64,000 nt of DNA. It comes from JAAYBF01 sp963715445 (GTDB lineage Bacteria; Actinomycetota; Thermoleophilia; Solirubrobacterales; Thermoleophilaceae). The notes beneath the pieces were generated by a model, which ran no database searches, was not told the DNA's origin, and saw only the letters and a program-made list of their open reading frames with translations. The position numbers and the translations under genes were made by a program. The stretch is from NCBI GenBank assembly GCA_963715445.1, contig OY970240.1, positions 434,001 to 498,000 of the forward strand. Reading direction: 5' to 3'. Shown one piece after another: positions 17,178 to 25,426 of the stretch. How positions within the stretch are numbered: the first letter of the stretch is position 1; every line of letters starts with the position of its first letter.

Positions 17178-17752
17178 TGCTCCCGGCCCTCGATCAGCTC
17201 GAGAAGGGCGCGGGCGGCGCGCCCGCGGTGGCTGATCGCGTCCTTCTCGGCGGGGCTCAGCTCGGCCATCGTCCGTCCGTCGTCGTAGTCGTCGGGCACG
17301 ACGGCCGGGTCGTAGCCGAAGCCTCCGGCCCCGCGCGGCTCGTGGATGAGCCGGCCAGAGCAGCGGCCCTCCACCACGCGCTCCCCGGTGTCGTCGATCA
17401 GCGCCAGCGCGCAGACGTAGGCGACGCTCGTGTCGCCGTCCGGACTCACGTCGCGCAGCAGCTTGGTCAGGTTGTCCCCGTCGGAGGCGCCCTCCCCCGC
17501 GAAGCGAGCCGAGTAGATACCGGGGGCTCCCCCGAGTGCGGCGGCCTCGATCCCGGAGTCGTCCGCGACCGCGTGCATGCCCGTCGCGGCGGCGGCGGCC
17601 CTCGCCTTGCCGAGCGCGTTCTCCGCGAAGGTCGCCCCGGTCTCCGGCGGGAGCTCGACCTCGGGCGGCAGGGGAACGAGCTCGTGGGGAGCGAGCAGTG
17701 CGTTCAGCTCTCGGAGCTTGTGCGCGTTCCGAGATGCGAGGACGAGCCGCAA
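17174..17752 (-). CDS. rdgB: XTP/dITP diphosphatase (RdgB/HAM1)
   Basis: 192 residues. The N-terminal substrate motif is LASRNAHKLREL, followed by TFAENALGKARAAA, and the catalytic segment is VADDSGIEAAALGGAPGIYSARFAGE. The C-terminal FGYDP and SHRGRA motifs are present. It removes non-canonical purine triphosphates such as dITP and XTP. The only suitable start is TTG at 17750-17752, just before the first conserved residues. It sits in a compact run with rph and murI, a common order in Gram-positives. Confidence 0.94.
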   Translation of the reverse strand: MRLVLASRNAHKLRELNALLAPHELVPLPPEVELPPETGATFAENALGKARAAAAATGMHAVADDSGIEAAALGGAPGIYSARFAGEGASDGDNLTKLLRDVSPDGDTSVAYVCALALIDDTGERVVEGRCSGRLIHEPRGAGGFGYDPAVVPDDYDDGRTMAELSPAEKDAISHRGRAARALLELIEGREQ

Positions 17753-17773
17753 GGTAACCGCCCTATCGCGCGC

Positions 17774-18523
17774 TCAGCTCGGCGTGGGGTCCGGGGCCGC
17801 TTCGCCCGCGGACTCCACCGCTTCGCGCTGCGCCTCACGGAGCTGCTCGATGCCCGAGGCCGCCAGCGCCAGCAGCTCGTCGAGCGAAGTGCGCGAGAGC
17901 GGCGTCCGCTCACCGGTGCCCTGAAGCTCCACGAGGCCGCCCTCCCCCGTCATCACCACGTTCATGTCCACCTCGGCGCTCGAGTCCTCCGGGTAGTCGA
18001 GGTCGAGCAGCGCCTCGCCGCCCACGACCCCGCAGGAGACCGCGGCGACCGAGCCGGTCAGGGGCAGGGAGTCGAGCAGCCCGCGCTCGATCAGGCCCCG
18101 CAGCGCGAGCTCGAGCGCGACGTATCCGCCGGTGATGGAGGCGCAGCGCGTTCCCCCGTCGGCCTCGAGCACGTCGCAATCGATCCAGACGGTGCGCTCG
18201 CCCAGCGCCTCGAAGTCCACGACTCCGCGCAGAGAGCGGCCGATCAGGCGCTGGATCTCCACGGTGCGGCCGTCAGCGCGCCCGCGCGTGATGTCCCGCT
18301 GCTTGCGCTGCCCGGTGGACGCGGGGAGCATCGAGTACTCGGCGGTGACCCAGCCGCGGCCCTTCCCCTTCATCCAGCGCGGCACCTCCTCGTCGACGGA
18401 CGCGGTGCAGATCACGCGCGTGCCCCCCGCCTCGATCAGCGCCGAGCCGCTTGCGGTGCTCACGAACCCGGTGTGGATCCGCACCGGCCGCAGCTCGTCG
18501 GCCGCGCGAGAGTCCTTCCTCAT
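17774..18523 (-). CDS. rph: Ribonuclease PH
   Basis: 249 residues. Recognisable segments are MRKDSRAADELRPV, then RGWVTAEYSMLPAST, RGRADGRTVEIQRLIGRSLR, and DCDVLEADGGTRCASITG, which contain the phosphate- and metal-binding residues of the PH fold. It trims tRNA 3' ends using phosphate. Its ATG overlaps the murI stop (ATGA). The last 15 residues (AGEAAPDPTPS) are a short extension. Confidence 0.96.
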   Translation of the reverse strand: MRKDSRAADELRPVRIHTGFVSTASGSALIEAGGTRVICTASVDEEVPRWMKGKGRGWVTAEYSMLPASTGQRKQRDITRGRADGRTVEIQRLIGRSLRGVVDFEALGERTVWIDCDVLEADGGTRCASITGGYVALELALRGLIERGLLDSLPLTGSVAAVSCGVVGGEALLDLDYPEDSSAEVDMNVVMTGEGGLVELQGTGERTPLSRTSLDELLALAASGIEQLREAQREAVESAGEAAPDPTPS

Positions 18524-19365
18524 GCCGCCTCCTCTTCCGACGGAGCCGAAGCGACCAGCACCGGGTCGACCCGGGCGATCGGGAGCTGCAGGAAGCGGAT
18601 GCCGAGGTGCCGGAACTCCTCCGTGTCCCCGGTGGCGAGGAAGCGGTAGTTGCCGGTGCGGCGCTCGGGGGCGGCCGTGCCCCCCTCCTCGAGGGCGAGC
18701 TCGACCTCGTCGACGATCGCCTGTCCCGAGGTGACGATCTCCACGCCCCGTCCGAGGGTGCGCTGCAGCAGGGGTCGCACCAGGGGGTAGTGGGTGCAGC
18801 CGAGGATCACCGTGTCCACCTCGGCCTCCAGAAGCGGTGCGCAGGCGCGCTGGGCGCAGTCGACCGTGCGCTCATCGACCTCTCCCCCCGCCTGGATCAG
18901 AGGCGCGAGCTCGGCCGAGGCCACGGGGTACAACGTGGCCTTGCCACCCGATGTCTCGCGCAGGGCACGCTCGTAGGCGCCGCTCTCCACCGTCGTGGGG
19001 GTCGCGATCAGCCCCACCCGGCCGTTGCGCGTAGCGGCGGCCGCCAGGCGGGCCTCCGGCTGCACCACGCCGATCACCGGCACCCTTCCGGCCAGCTCCT
19101 CGCGCAGAGTGGGCAGCGCCGCAGCGGTGGCCGAGTTGCAGGCGATCACGATCAGCTTCGCCCCCTGCTCGAGCAGGATGCTGGCCAGCTCCCGCGAGAA
19201 GGCGACCAGCTCCTCCGGCTTGCGCGTGCCGTAGGGGAAGCGTGCGGTGTCCCCGAGGTAGACGAAGTCCTCGTGCGGCAGCGACACGAGGCACTCGTGG
19301 AGGACGGTGAGGCCACCGACCCCGGAATCGAAGACGGCAACGGGCAACTCTCGTTCGGAGGTCAC
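18520..19365 (-). CDS. murI: Glutamate racemase
   Basis: 281 residues from GTG at 19363-19365, chosen because the conserved region PVAVFDSGVGGLTVL begins right after it. An open extension further upstream runs into repeat DNA and is not credible. The two catalytic cysteines are in VIACNSATAA (Cys76) and ILGCTHYPL (Cys190). It provides D-glutamate for peptidoglycan. It leads the murI-rph-rdgB-CDF run, all joined by overlaps or short gaps. The upstream 370 nt hold the tandem repeat and structured element described separately. Confidence 0.94.
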   Translation of the reverse strand: MTSERELPVAVFDSGVGGLTVLHECLVSLPHEDFVYLGDTARFPYGTRKPEELVAFSRELASILLEQGAKLIVIACNSATAAALPTLREELAGRVPVIGVVQPEARLAAAATRNGRVGLIATPTTVESGAYERALRETSGGKATLYPVASAELAPLIQAGGEVDERTVDCAQRACAPLLEAEVDTVILGCTHYPLVRPLLQRTLGRGVEIVTSGQAIVDEVELALEEGGTAAPERRTGNYRFLATGDTEEFRHLGIRFLQLPIARVDPVLVASAPSEEEAA

Positions 19366-19444
19366 AGCTCCCTCATCGTGCCATGGCGGCCGGAAACCCG
19401 CCCGCCTCACCAGCGAATTCAAGATTGAACGGGACACAGTGCCG

Positions 19445-19666
19445 GGACCGTCGTCAGGGAGCGCGCCCCCCTGACAACGTCCCGCGGGCAAGGCCGAGGC
19501 CCTCAACGTTCAGGAGCAGCGGGGTGAGAGGCGAGCGCCGCAAGGACGCATGGACGAGCGGACCGTCGTCAGGAGCGCGCCTGGCAAGGAAGAGGTGATC
19601 GTGGCCAGACACGCACCCGGACAACGACCTAGCGGGGCGAGAGGCGAGCGCCGCAAGGACGCAGGG
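19445..19666. repeat. Imperfect tandem duplication, unit about 114 nt
   Basis: Two successive units share three blocks in the same order. ACCGTCGTCAGG with GAGCGCGCC occurs at 19447 and 19562, ACAACG occurs at about 19474 and 19621, and AGCGGGG(T/C)GAG with AGGCGAGCGCC and AAGGACGCA occurs at 19518 and 19631. The last block is the 5' arm of the structured element, so the first unit contains only a half copy of that element. Sequence between the blocks has diverged. No credible protein frame explains the conservation. The 19366-19732 gap contains nothing else that I can identify. Confidence 0.75.
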
Positions 19667-19730
19667 AGCGACGTGTGCGCCAGCACACGAGCGACCGAGG
19701 ACACCGCGACGCGACGCCTATCGCCCCGCT
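19631..19730. other. Structured RNA-like element, copy 1 (next to pilin 3' end)
   Basis: On the plus strand, AGCGGGGCGA (19631-19640) pairs with TCGCCCCGCT (19721-19730). Inside are AGGC/GCCT and GCG/CGC helices, and an apical stem CGTGTGC/GCACACG closed by a GCCA tetraloop. Single-stranded segments AGGACGCAGGGAG and CGACCGAGGACACCG are identical in the copy at 37990-38091, while the helices differ by compensating changes. The element begins 3 nt beyond the stop of the minus-strand pilin gene. The strand that is transcribed is unknown. The purine-rich internal loops favour plus, while the position just after a stop codon favours minus. I do not recognise it as a known RNA family. Confidence 0.7.
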
Positions 19731-19732
19731 GG

Positions 19733-19963
19733 TCAGAACTCGACTTTGCGGACGGCATCCTTGATCTTCCCCAGGATCACATCCCCGAGCTCCTGGCCCT
19801 CGTCGGTCTTGAAGCCCTTCATCGCCGCCACCATCCCGGCCATCACGAGCGCGACGAGCAGGATCAGCGCGACGTACTCCACGGTGCCCTGGCCGGCTTG
19901 GCCGCGCAGCCTCGCGAGCGTGCTCGCGGCTCCGGCATGGAGCAGTCCCTGAAAGCGGTACAT
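19733..19963 (-). CDS. Flp/Fap-type (class IVb) pilin
   Basis: 76 residues from the ATG at 19961-19963, preceded by a GGGAG ribosome site. The prepilin cleavage motif is GQAG/QGTVEYVALIL: Gly24 is the likely cleavage site, with Glu at +5 and Tyr at +6 of the mature pilin, as in Flp pilins. A single hydrophobic helix (VALILLVALVMAGMVAAM) follows, then a short charged tail. Such pilins are assembled by Tad machinery. No tad genes are visible in the window, so this is an orphan pilin gene here. The structured element begins 3 nt after its stop. Confidence 0.9.
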   Translation of the reverse strand: MYRFQGLLHAGAASTLARLRGQAGQGTVEYVALILLVALVMAGMVAAMKGFKTDEGQELGDVILGKIKDAVRKVEF

Positions 19964-20091
19964 GAGCGATCTCCCTGATCGGATTGTCGAAAGGCGATCC
20001 TGTTCGGGAGGGACGGGCGGCTCCACACCCGTGTGAGACATCCGTGCGACGGATGAGTGACGGAGCCGTGCGCGCTGCGAAGATGCTCCGA

Positions 20092-21984
20092 ATGTGCGGA
20101 ATCGGCGCCATCCTGGACCCCGCCGGCACGGCGCGGGAAGACGCGGGCCGCCGGATGGCGGACGCGATGAGCCACCGCGGACCGGATGGCGAGGCCGTCG
20201 TCCGGCTGGGCCCCACGACTCTCGTGCACAGGCGCCTGGCGATCGTCGACGTGGCGGGAGGCGACCAGCCGCTCCGCTCGGAGGACGGCAGCGTCTCGCT
20301 GATCGCCAACGGCGAGATCTACAACCACGAGGATCTGCGGCCGGGGCTCGAGGCCCGCGGCCACCGCTTCGCCACGCGCTCGGACTGCGAGGTGATCCTG
20401 CACCTCTACGAGGAGCACGGCGCCGACTGCGTCCAGCACCTGAACGGCATCTTCGCCTTCGCGCTGTGGGACGAGCGCCGGCGGCGCCTCGTGGTGGCCC
20501 GTGACCCGTTCGGGGTCAAGCCGCTCTACTGGTGCACCGACGGCCGGCGCCTGGCGATCGCCTCCGAGGTGCGGGCGCTGCTCGCGGCCGGGCTGGTCCG
20601 CCCGCAGGTGGACCGCGTCGCGCTCGACCACTACATCGCCTGCCGCTTCACGCCCTCGCCGCGCACCCTCTTCGAGGGCGTCTCGAAGCTGCCGCCCGCC
20701 TCGATCCTCGTAGCGAGCGAGGACGGGCCGCCGAGCATCTCCAGCTACCGCCGCGCTCCCGGGGCGCTCGACCAGTCGCTGAGCGGCGAGAGCCTCGACC
20801 AGGAGCTGGCCGACCGCTTCGTGGACGCCGTCGAGCGCCAGATGATGTCGGACGTGCCCTACGGGGCGTTCCTCTCCGGCGGGGTCGACTCTGTCGCGAT
20901 CGCCACCGCGATGGCGCTGCGCTCCGAGGACCCGCCGCGGACGTTCACGATCGGCTTCCCCGGCCACGGCGACACGCTCGACGAGCGCGAGTACGCGCAG
21001 CAGGCGGCGCTCGTCCTGGGGACCTCTCACAAGGCCACCACGATGGAGCAGGGCGACTTCCTCGGCGAGCTGGCGCGAGCCGTCCACCACCTCGAGGAGC
21101 CCTGCGGCCTTCCCTCCGCGCCGGCGCTGATGCAGCTGGCGCGCTTCGCATCGGGATCGGTGAAGGTGGCGCTCTCGGGACAGGGAGCCGACGAACCACA
21201 CGGCGGCTACGGCCGCCACCAGGCCGCGATGGCGCTCGGCGCCACGCGGCGCCTCGGCCCGCTCGCCACGCCCCTGCGTGCAGCGGCCGGGCTGCTCTCG
21301 GGCAACGAGCGCGTCCGGCGGGCGGCGCGCCTGCTCGGCCCGCTCTCGGACGCCGAGCGGCTGGTGCGACTGGTCGAGTTCAGTGACGAGGGCATGCGCT
21401 CCCGGCTGGTCGGCGGCGCGGGCGACGAGGCGGCTGCCGAGCGCGTGGCGCTAGCCGCGGACGTGGTCGCGGACGTTGGCGATCGCAGCCTGCTCGACCA
21501 GGCGCTCTACCTGGACACCCACCTCTTCCTGCCGGACGGCCTGCTGATCTGCGCCGACAAGATGTCGATGTCGGCGAGCCTCGAGCAGCGGGTCCCGTTC
21601 CTCGACATCGAGCTGATGCGCTTCGTGGAGAGCATCCCGGCGCGCGAGCGCGCCCGTCCGCGCCAGGGCAAGCGCCTCCACCGCCGCGCCATGGCGCGGC
21701 TCGTGCCGAAGGCGATCGTGGACCGGCCGAGGCACGGCTTCTCGACGCCGTACGACAGCTGGCTGAAGGAGTCGCTCGGCGCCGAGGTGGAGCGGCGCTA
21801 CGCGAGGAGCGCACCCGCCGCCGAGCTTGCCGACTCGGAGACGGTCGCCGGGCTCGTCGCCGCCCACCGGACCGGGCAGGCCGACAACAAGCAGGTCCTC
21901 TACTGCCTGCTCGAGCTCTCCGAGTGGCACCGCACGTTCATCGAAGGCGAGATCCCCTCCGTGAGCGCCCGAGAGGTCGCCTAG
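20092..21984 (+). CDS. Asparagine synthase, glutamine-hydrolysing (AsnB family)
   Basis: 630 residues from the ATG that puts Cys at position 2 (MCGIGAILDP), required for the class II glutaminase. The glutaminase part carries MSHRGPDGEA, NGEIYNHEDLR and ARDPFGVKPLYW. The synthetase half has the PP-loop LSGGVDSVAIATA near residue 262 and SGQGADE. The end includes LEQRVPFLD and RHGFSTPYDSWL. This type belongs to the longer AsnB/exopolysaccharide-associated branch, which can amidate amino acids or glycan precursors. It abuts a glycosyltransferase gene with no gap, so a role in surface glycan modification is plausible beside simple asparagine synthesis. Confidence 0.88.
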   Translation: MCGIGAILDPAGTAREDAGRRMADAMSHRGPDGEAVVRLGPTTLVHRRLAIVDVAGGDQPLRSEDGSVSLIANGEIYNHEDLRPGLEARGHRFATRSDCEVILHLYEEHGADCVQHLNGIFAFALWDERRRRLVVARDPFGVKPLYWCTDGRRLAIASEVRALLAAGLVRPQVDRVALDHYIACRFTPSPRTLFEGVSKLPPASILVASEDGPPSISSYRRAPGALDQSLSGESLDQELADRFVDAVERQMMSDVPYGAFLSGGVDSVAIATAMALRSEDPPRTFTIGFPGHGDTLDEREYAQQAALVLGTSHKATTMEQGDFLGELARAVHHLEEPCGLPSAPALMQLARFASGSVKVALSGQGADEPHGGYGRHQAAMALGATRRLGPLATPLRAAAGLLSGNERVRRAARLLGPLSDAERLVRLVEFSDEGMRSRLVGGAGDEAAAERVALAADVVADVGDRSLLDQALYLDTHLFLPDGLLICADKMSMSASLEQRVPFLDIELMRFVESIPARERARPRQGKRLHRRAMARLVPKAIVDRPRHGFSTPYDSWLKESLGAEVERRYARSAPAAELADSETVAGLVAAHRTGQADNKQVLYCLLELSEWHRTFIEGEIPSVSAREVA

Positions 21985-22998
21985 ATGGCCGAGCGACGCC
22001 CACGGATCCTCTACGTGCACAGCCGCAAGGCGAGCTTCGTCGCGATCGACCGCGAGATCCTCGCCGAGCGCTACGAGATCGAGGACTGGTACCAGCCCGG
22101 CCGGGTGCCGAACCTCCTCGGCCTCGTCCCCGCGGTCCTGCGAGCGGACCTCGTGTTCGGGTGGTTCGCCTCCTGGCACACGTTCTTCCCGATCACGCTC
22201 GCCTGGCTGCTGCGCAAGCCGTCGGTCCAGATCATCGGCGGCTTCGACACGGCCAACATGCCGGACATCGGCTACGGGCACCAGCAGGGCGGCCTGCGCC
22301 GCTGGGCGAGCCGCTGGATCATGCGCCGGGCATCGAGGCTCGTCACGAACTCCGAGTACAGCCGCAGCGAGATCGCGGCCAACACGCCGTTCCGGCCCGA
22401 GGACGTCACCGTCGTCCACCACGGCGTGTCGGACCCCTTCGGCCCGCTCGACCAGAGCCGCCCGCGCGAGCGGCTGGCGCTGAACGTCGGCGCCGTCGAC
22501 GCGGGCACGCTCGTCCAGAAGGGCCAGCTCCCGTTCGTCGAGGCGGCCCGCCACCTCCCCGAGGTGCGCTTCGTGCTCGCCGGCAAGTGGCTGGACGACT
22601 CGATCGATCGGCTGCGCGCCGCCGCCGGGCCGAACGTGGAGTTCACCGGCTGGGTGTCCGACGAGGAGCTCACCGACCTCTACGCCCGTGCCAGCGCCTA
22701 TGTCCAGGCCTCGCGCCACGAGGGCTTCGGCCTCGCCGTCGCCGAGGCGATGCTCGCCGGCTGCGTCCCGGTCGTCATGGACGTCACGGCGATGCCCGAG
22801 GTCGTCGGCGACGCCGGCGTCCTGATCTCCTCCCAGGATCCGCAGGCCGTGGCGGAGGGCATCTCCAAGGCGCTCGAGGCGGGGCCCACCGGGGCCGCCC
22901 GCGCCCGCGAGCGCATCCTCACCGAGTTCCCCCTGCGGGTCCGCAGCGACGGGATCCTCCCGGTCGTCGAGGCCGCGCTGCGCCAGGGCAGGGGCTAG
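21985..22998 (+). CDS. GT4-family glycosyltransferase
   Basis: 337 residues with a GT-B fold. The acceptor-side Rossmann domain starts RPRILYVHSRKASFVA and includes RADLVFGWFASWHTFF. The donor domain has the GT4 signature ASRHEGFGLAVAEAMLAGCVPV and ends AMPEVVGDAGVLIS. No membrane helix is obvious, so it is probably cytoplasmic or peripheral. The ATG follows directly after the asnB stop (TAG-ATG), implying coupled translation. The product is unknown. Its 3' end overlaps the convergent deacetylase gene by 4 nt. Confidence 0.88.
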   Translation: MAERRPRILYVHSRKASFVAIDREILAERYEIEDWYQPGRVPNLLGLVPAVLRADLVFGWFASWHTFFPITLAWLLRKPSVQIIGGFDTANMPDIGYGHQQGGLRRWASRWIMRRASRLVTNSEYSRSEIAANTPFRPEDVTVVHHGVSDPFGPLDQSRPRERLALNVGAVDAGTLVQKGQLPFVEAARHLPEVRFVLAGKWLDDSIDRLRAAAGPNVEFTGWVSDEELTDLYARASAYVQASRHEGFGLAVAEAMLAGCVPVVMDVTAMPEVVGDAGVLISSQDPQAVAEGISKALEAGPTGAARARERILTEFPLRVRSDGILPVVEAALRQGRG

Positions 22999-23963
22999 GC
23001 CAGGCCCTCCATCGTCGCGATCGCCGAGGCCGCGAGCGCCTCGAGGTCGTAGCCGCCCTCCAGCACCGCCCCGGCCGGCACGCCCAGCTCGGACGCGAGG
23101 TCGGCCACGCGCCGTGCCATCTCGCCGTAGGTCGAGCTGTCCAGCGCGCATCCGCCGAGCGGGTCGTCGCGATGCGCGTCGAAGCCCGCCGAGATCAGGA
23201 TCAGGTCGGGCCGGTAGGCGCGCGCGGCCGGCAGCGCCTGCCGCTCGATCGCCGCCAGCCACTCGGCCCCGCCCGAGCCGGCGGCCTGGGGCAGGTTGAG
23301 CGTGCAGCCCTCCCCCGCCCCCGAGCCCGTCTCGCCCACGGCGCCCGTCCCCGGGTAGAACGGCCAGCGGTGCAGGCTGACGAACAGAACCTCGTCGGTC
23401 GCATAGAAGGCCGCCTGGGTGCCATTCCCGTGATGGACGTCCCAGTCGAGGATCAGCACCCGCTCAGCGCCGTGCGCGGAGAGGGCGTGGCGCGCGGCGA
23501 CGGCGACGTTGGAGAAGAGGCAGAAGCCCATCGCCCGGTCGGGCTCGGCGTGGTGGCCCGGCGGGCGCAGCGCGGCGAAGCCGGTCGGTGCGACACCGCC
23601 GGCCAGCGCATCGACGAGCGCGCAGGCGCCACCGGCCGCGTACAGCGCCGCATCCCACGACGCGGGCACGACCGGGGTGTCGGGATCGAGCGCCGCGCCG
23701 TGCTCGCAGGCCGAGCGCACCTGCTCCAGATGCGCCTGGGAGTGAACGCGCAGGAGCTGCTCCTCGGTCGCCGCGGGCGCCTCGCGGACCTCCCACCCCA
23801 GCCAGTCGCGCCGCTCGAGCGCCTCCTCCAGCGCGCGTATGCGCTCGGCTCGCTCGGGGTGGGCGCCCGTCTCGTGGCGCAGCGAGGACGGGTGGCGGAA
23901 GTAGAGCGGCGCCGCGATCCCGTTACCGTACCGCCGGCCTCGTGGACCGCACCGACGCGACAC
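22995..23963 (-). CDS. Histone deacetylase/acetylpolyamine amidohydrolase family protein
   Basis: About 322 residues. Class II HDAC-like zinc hydrolase motifs are intact: RPPGHHAEPDRAMGFC, DWDVHHGNGTQAAFY (metal Asp and His), ISAGFDAHRDDPLGG (metal Asp) and LEGGYDLEAL. Members deacetylate polyamines, acetoin precursors or protein lysines; the substrate is unknown. The start is uncertain. The nearest in-frame GTG is at 23961-23963 and would overlap the start of the divergent nadB gene by 22 nt. The family-conserved region begins only at LYFRHPSSLRHETGAHPERAER, where no standard start is available. Confidence 0.85.
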   Translation of the reverse strand: MSRRCGPRGRRYGNGIAAPLYFRHPSSLRHETGAHPERAERIRALEEALERRDWLGWEVREAPAATEEQLLRVHSQAHLEQVRSACEHGAALDPDTPVVPASWDAALYAAGGACALVDALAGGVAPTGFAALRPPGHHAEPDRAMGFCLFSNVAVAARHALSAHGAERVLILDWDVHHGNGTQAAFYATDEVLFVSLHRWPFYPGTGAVGETGSGAGEGCTLNLPQAAGSGGAEWLAAIERQALPAARAYRPDLILISAGFDAHRDDPLGGCALDSSTYGEMARRVADLASELGVPAGAVLEGGYDLEALAASAIATMEGLA

Positions 23964-25426
23964 CGGAAGCGACACCGCTTCGCGCCGACGTGACCGTGGT
24001 GGGAGCGGGGGTCGCGGGACTCTTCTGCGCACTGACGGCCGCGCACGAGGGAGCCCGTGTCGCGCTCGTGTCGCGCTCGCCGCTGCCCGGCTCGGCGAGC
24101 TACTGGGCCCAAGGCGGCATCGCCGCGGCGCTCGCCTCCGAGGACTCGCCCGCACGGCACGCCGAAGACACCCTCACCGCCGGCCGGGGAGCCGCGCGGG
24201 AGAGCGCCGTGCGCGTCCTCTGCGAGGACTCGCCGGAGCGCGTCCGGGAGCTGGAGCGGCTCGGGGTCCACTTCGACGCGGACCGTCATGGAGCCCTCTC
24301 CCTCGGCCTCGAAGGGGGTCACTCGGCGCGGCGCATCGTGCACGCCGGGGGCAGCGCGACCGGGCGGCGCATCACCCGCCAGCTCTCAGCGCTCGCCGCG
24401 ACCCACGAGAACATCGAAGTGCTGGAGCAGACGATGGCCACCGGGCTGCTCGTACGCAACGGCCGCTGCACCGGCGTGAGGCTGCGCCTCGAAGGAGGCG
24501 AGGGCGCGACGCTGGAATCGCCGGCCACGGTGCTCGCCACGGGCGGCGCCGCCGCGCTGTGGGCACGGACCACCAACCCCCTCGGCTCGGTGGGCGTGGG
24601 CCTTGCGCTCGCACACACCGCCGGGGCGGAGCTCGCGGACCTCGAGTTCACCCAGTTCCATCCCACCGCGCTGGTCAGCTCCGGGGAGAGCGACGGCTTC
24701 CTGATCACCGAGGCGGTGCGGGGCGAGGGCGCAACCCTGCTGAGCGCCTCCGGGGAGCGCTTCGTCGACGAGCTGGCGCCCCGCGACGAGGTGGCGCTCG
24801 CCGTGGAGTCGGAGATCGCGCGCAGCGGCGAGCGCGCCGTGCGCCTGGACATGCGCGGCATCGACATGGCCCGCTTCCCGAACATCGCGGAGGCCCTGGC
24901 GCGCGAGGGGATCGACCCGGCGCGCGAGACGATCCCCGTCGCGCCGGCCGCCCACTACACGATGGGCGGCGTGGCGACCGACCTCGAGGGAAGAGCGACG
25001 GTCCCGGGCCTCTACGCCGTCGGGGAGTGCGCCTGCACCGGTCTCCACGGCGCCAACCGCCTCGCCTCCAACTCCCTCGCCGAGTGCCTCGTCTTCGGCC
25101 GGCGGGCGGGGCTCGCCGCGACCGGCGAGCCACCCGCTGCGGACTCCGGGCCGGCGCCCGCCGCGACTCTGGGCGACCCGCCGTCCGCCGCGACCCGAGC
25201 CGCGCTCTGGCGCCACGCCGGCCTGCGCAGAGATGCCTCCGGCCTCGCGTCGCTCAGCGAGGACCCTTACCCCGTCGCCCGGCTGATCGCCGCCGCCTGC
25301 CTCGCGCGGGAGGAGAGCCGCGGAGCGCACCAGCGCTCCGACCGGCCCGCCCCCGATCCCGCGCTCGACGACATGCACACCGTCGTGGGCGCGGACGGCG
25401 CAGCCCGGCTCGAGCGATGGGAGTGA
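23942..25426 (+). CDS. nadB: L-aspartate oxidase
   Basis: 494 residues. The FAD dinucleotide motif is VTVVGAGVAGLFCALTAA close to the N-terminus, followed by GSASYWAQGGIAAAL. The capping domain includes ADLEFTQFHPTAL and RGEGATLLSASGERF with DELAPRDEVA. The segment AAHYTMGGVATDLEG and the end GLHGANRLASNSLAECLVFG are diagnostic of the succinate dehydrogenase/NadB group. It oxidises aspartate to iminoaspartate for NAD synthesis. The start is GTG 23942; a second GTG at 23990 right before the FAD motif is an alternative. nadA and nadC are not in the window. Confidence 0.93.
   Translation: MDRTDATPEATPLRADVTVVGAGVAGLFCALTAAHEGARVALVSRSPLPGSASYWAQGGIAAALASEDSPARHAEDTLTAGRGAARESAVRVLCEDSPERVRELERLGVHFDADRHGALSLGLEGGHSARRIVHAGGSATGRRITRQLSALAATHENIEVLEQTMATGLLVRNGRCTGVRLRLEGGEGATLESPATVLATGGAAALWARTTNPLGSVGVGLALAHTAGAELADLEFTQFHPTALVSSGESDGFLITEAVRGEGATLLSASGERFVDELAPRDEVALAVESEIARSGERAVRLDMRGIDMARFPNIAEALAREGIDPARETIPVAPAAHYTMGGVATDLEGRATVPGLYAVGECACTGLHGANRLASNSLAECLVFGRRAGLAATGEPPAADSGPAPAATLGDPPSAATRAALWRHAGLRRDASGLASLSEDPYPVARLIAAACLAREESRGAHQRSDRPAPDPALDDMHTVVGADGAARLERWE

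Noticed and set aside
19445..19666. Repeats considered as a CRISPR array
   Set aside because: There are only two units, the units are about 114 nt and diverged, and no cas gene is present.
19631..19730. Structured element as a c-di-GMP (GEMM) riboswitch because of GGACGCA
   Set aside because: The characteristic GEMM blocks (GCAAACC and the tetraloop receptor pair) are absent, and the copies sit at 3' ends of genes rather than in leaders.
19510..19758. Possible small proteins in the murI-pilin gap
   Set aside because: The frames are Ala/Arg/Ser-rich products of the repeat DNA. They overlap the structured element and have no ribosome sites.
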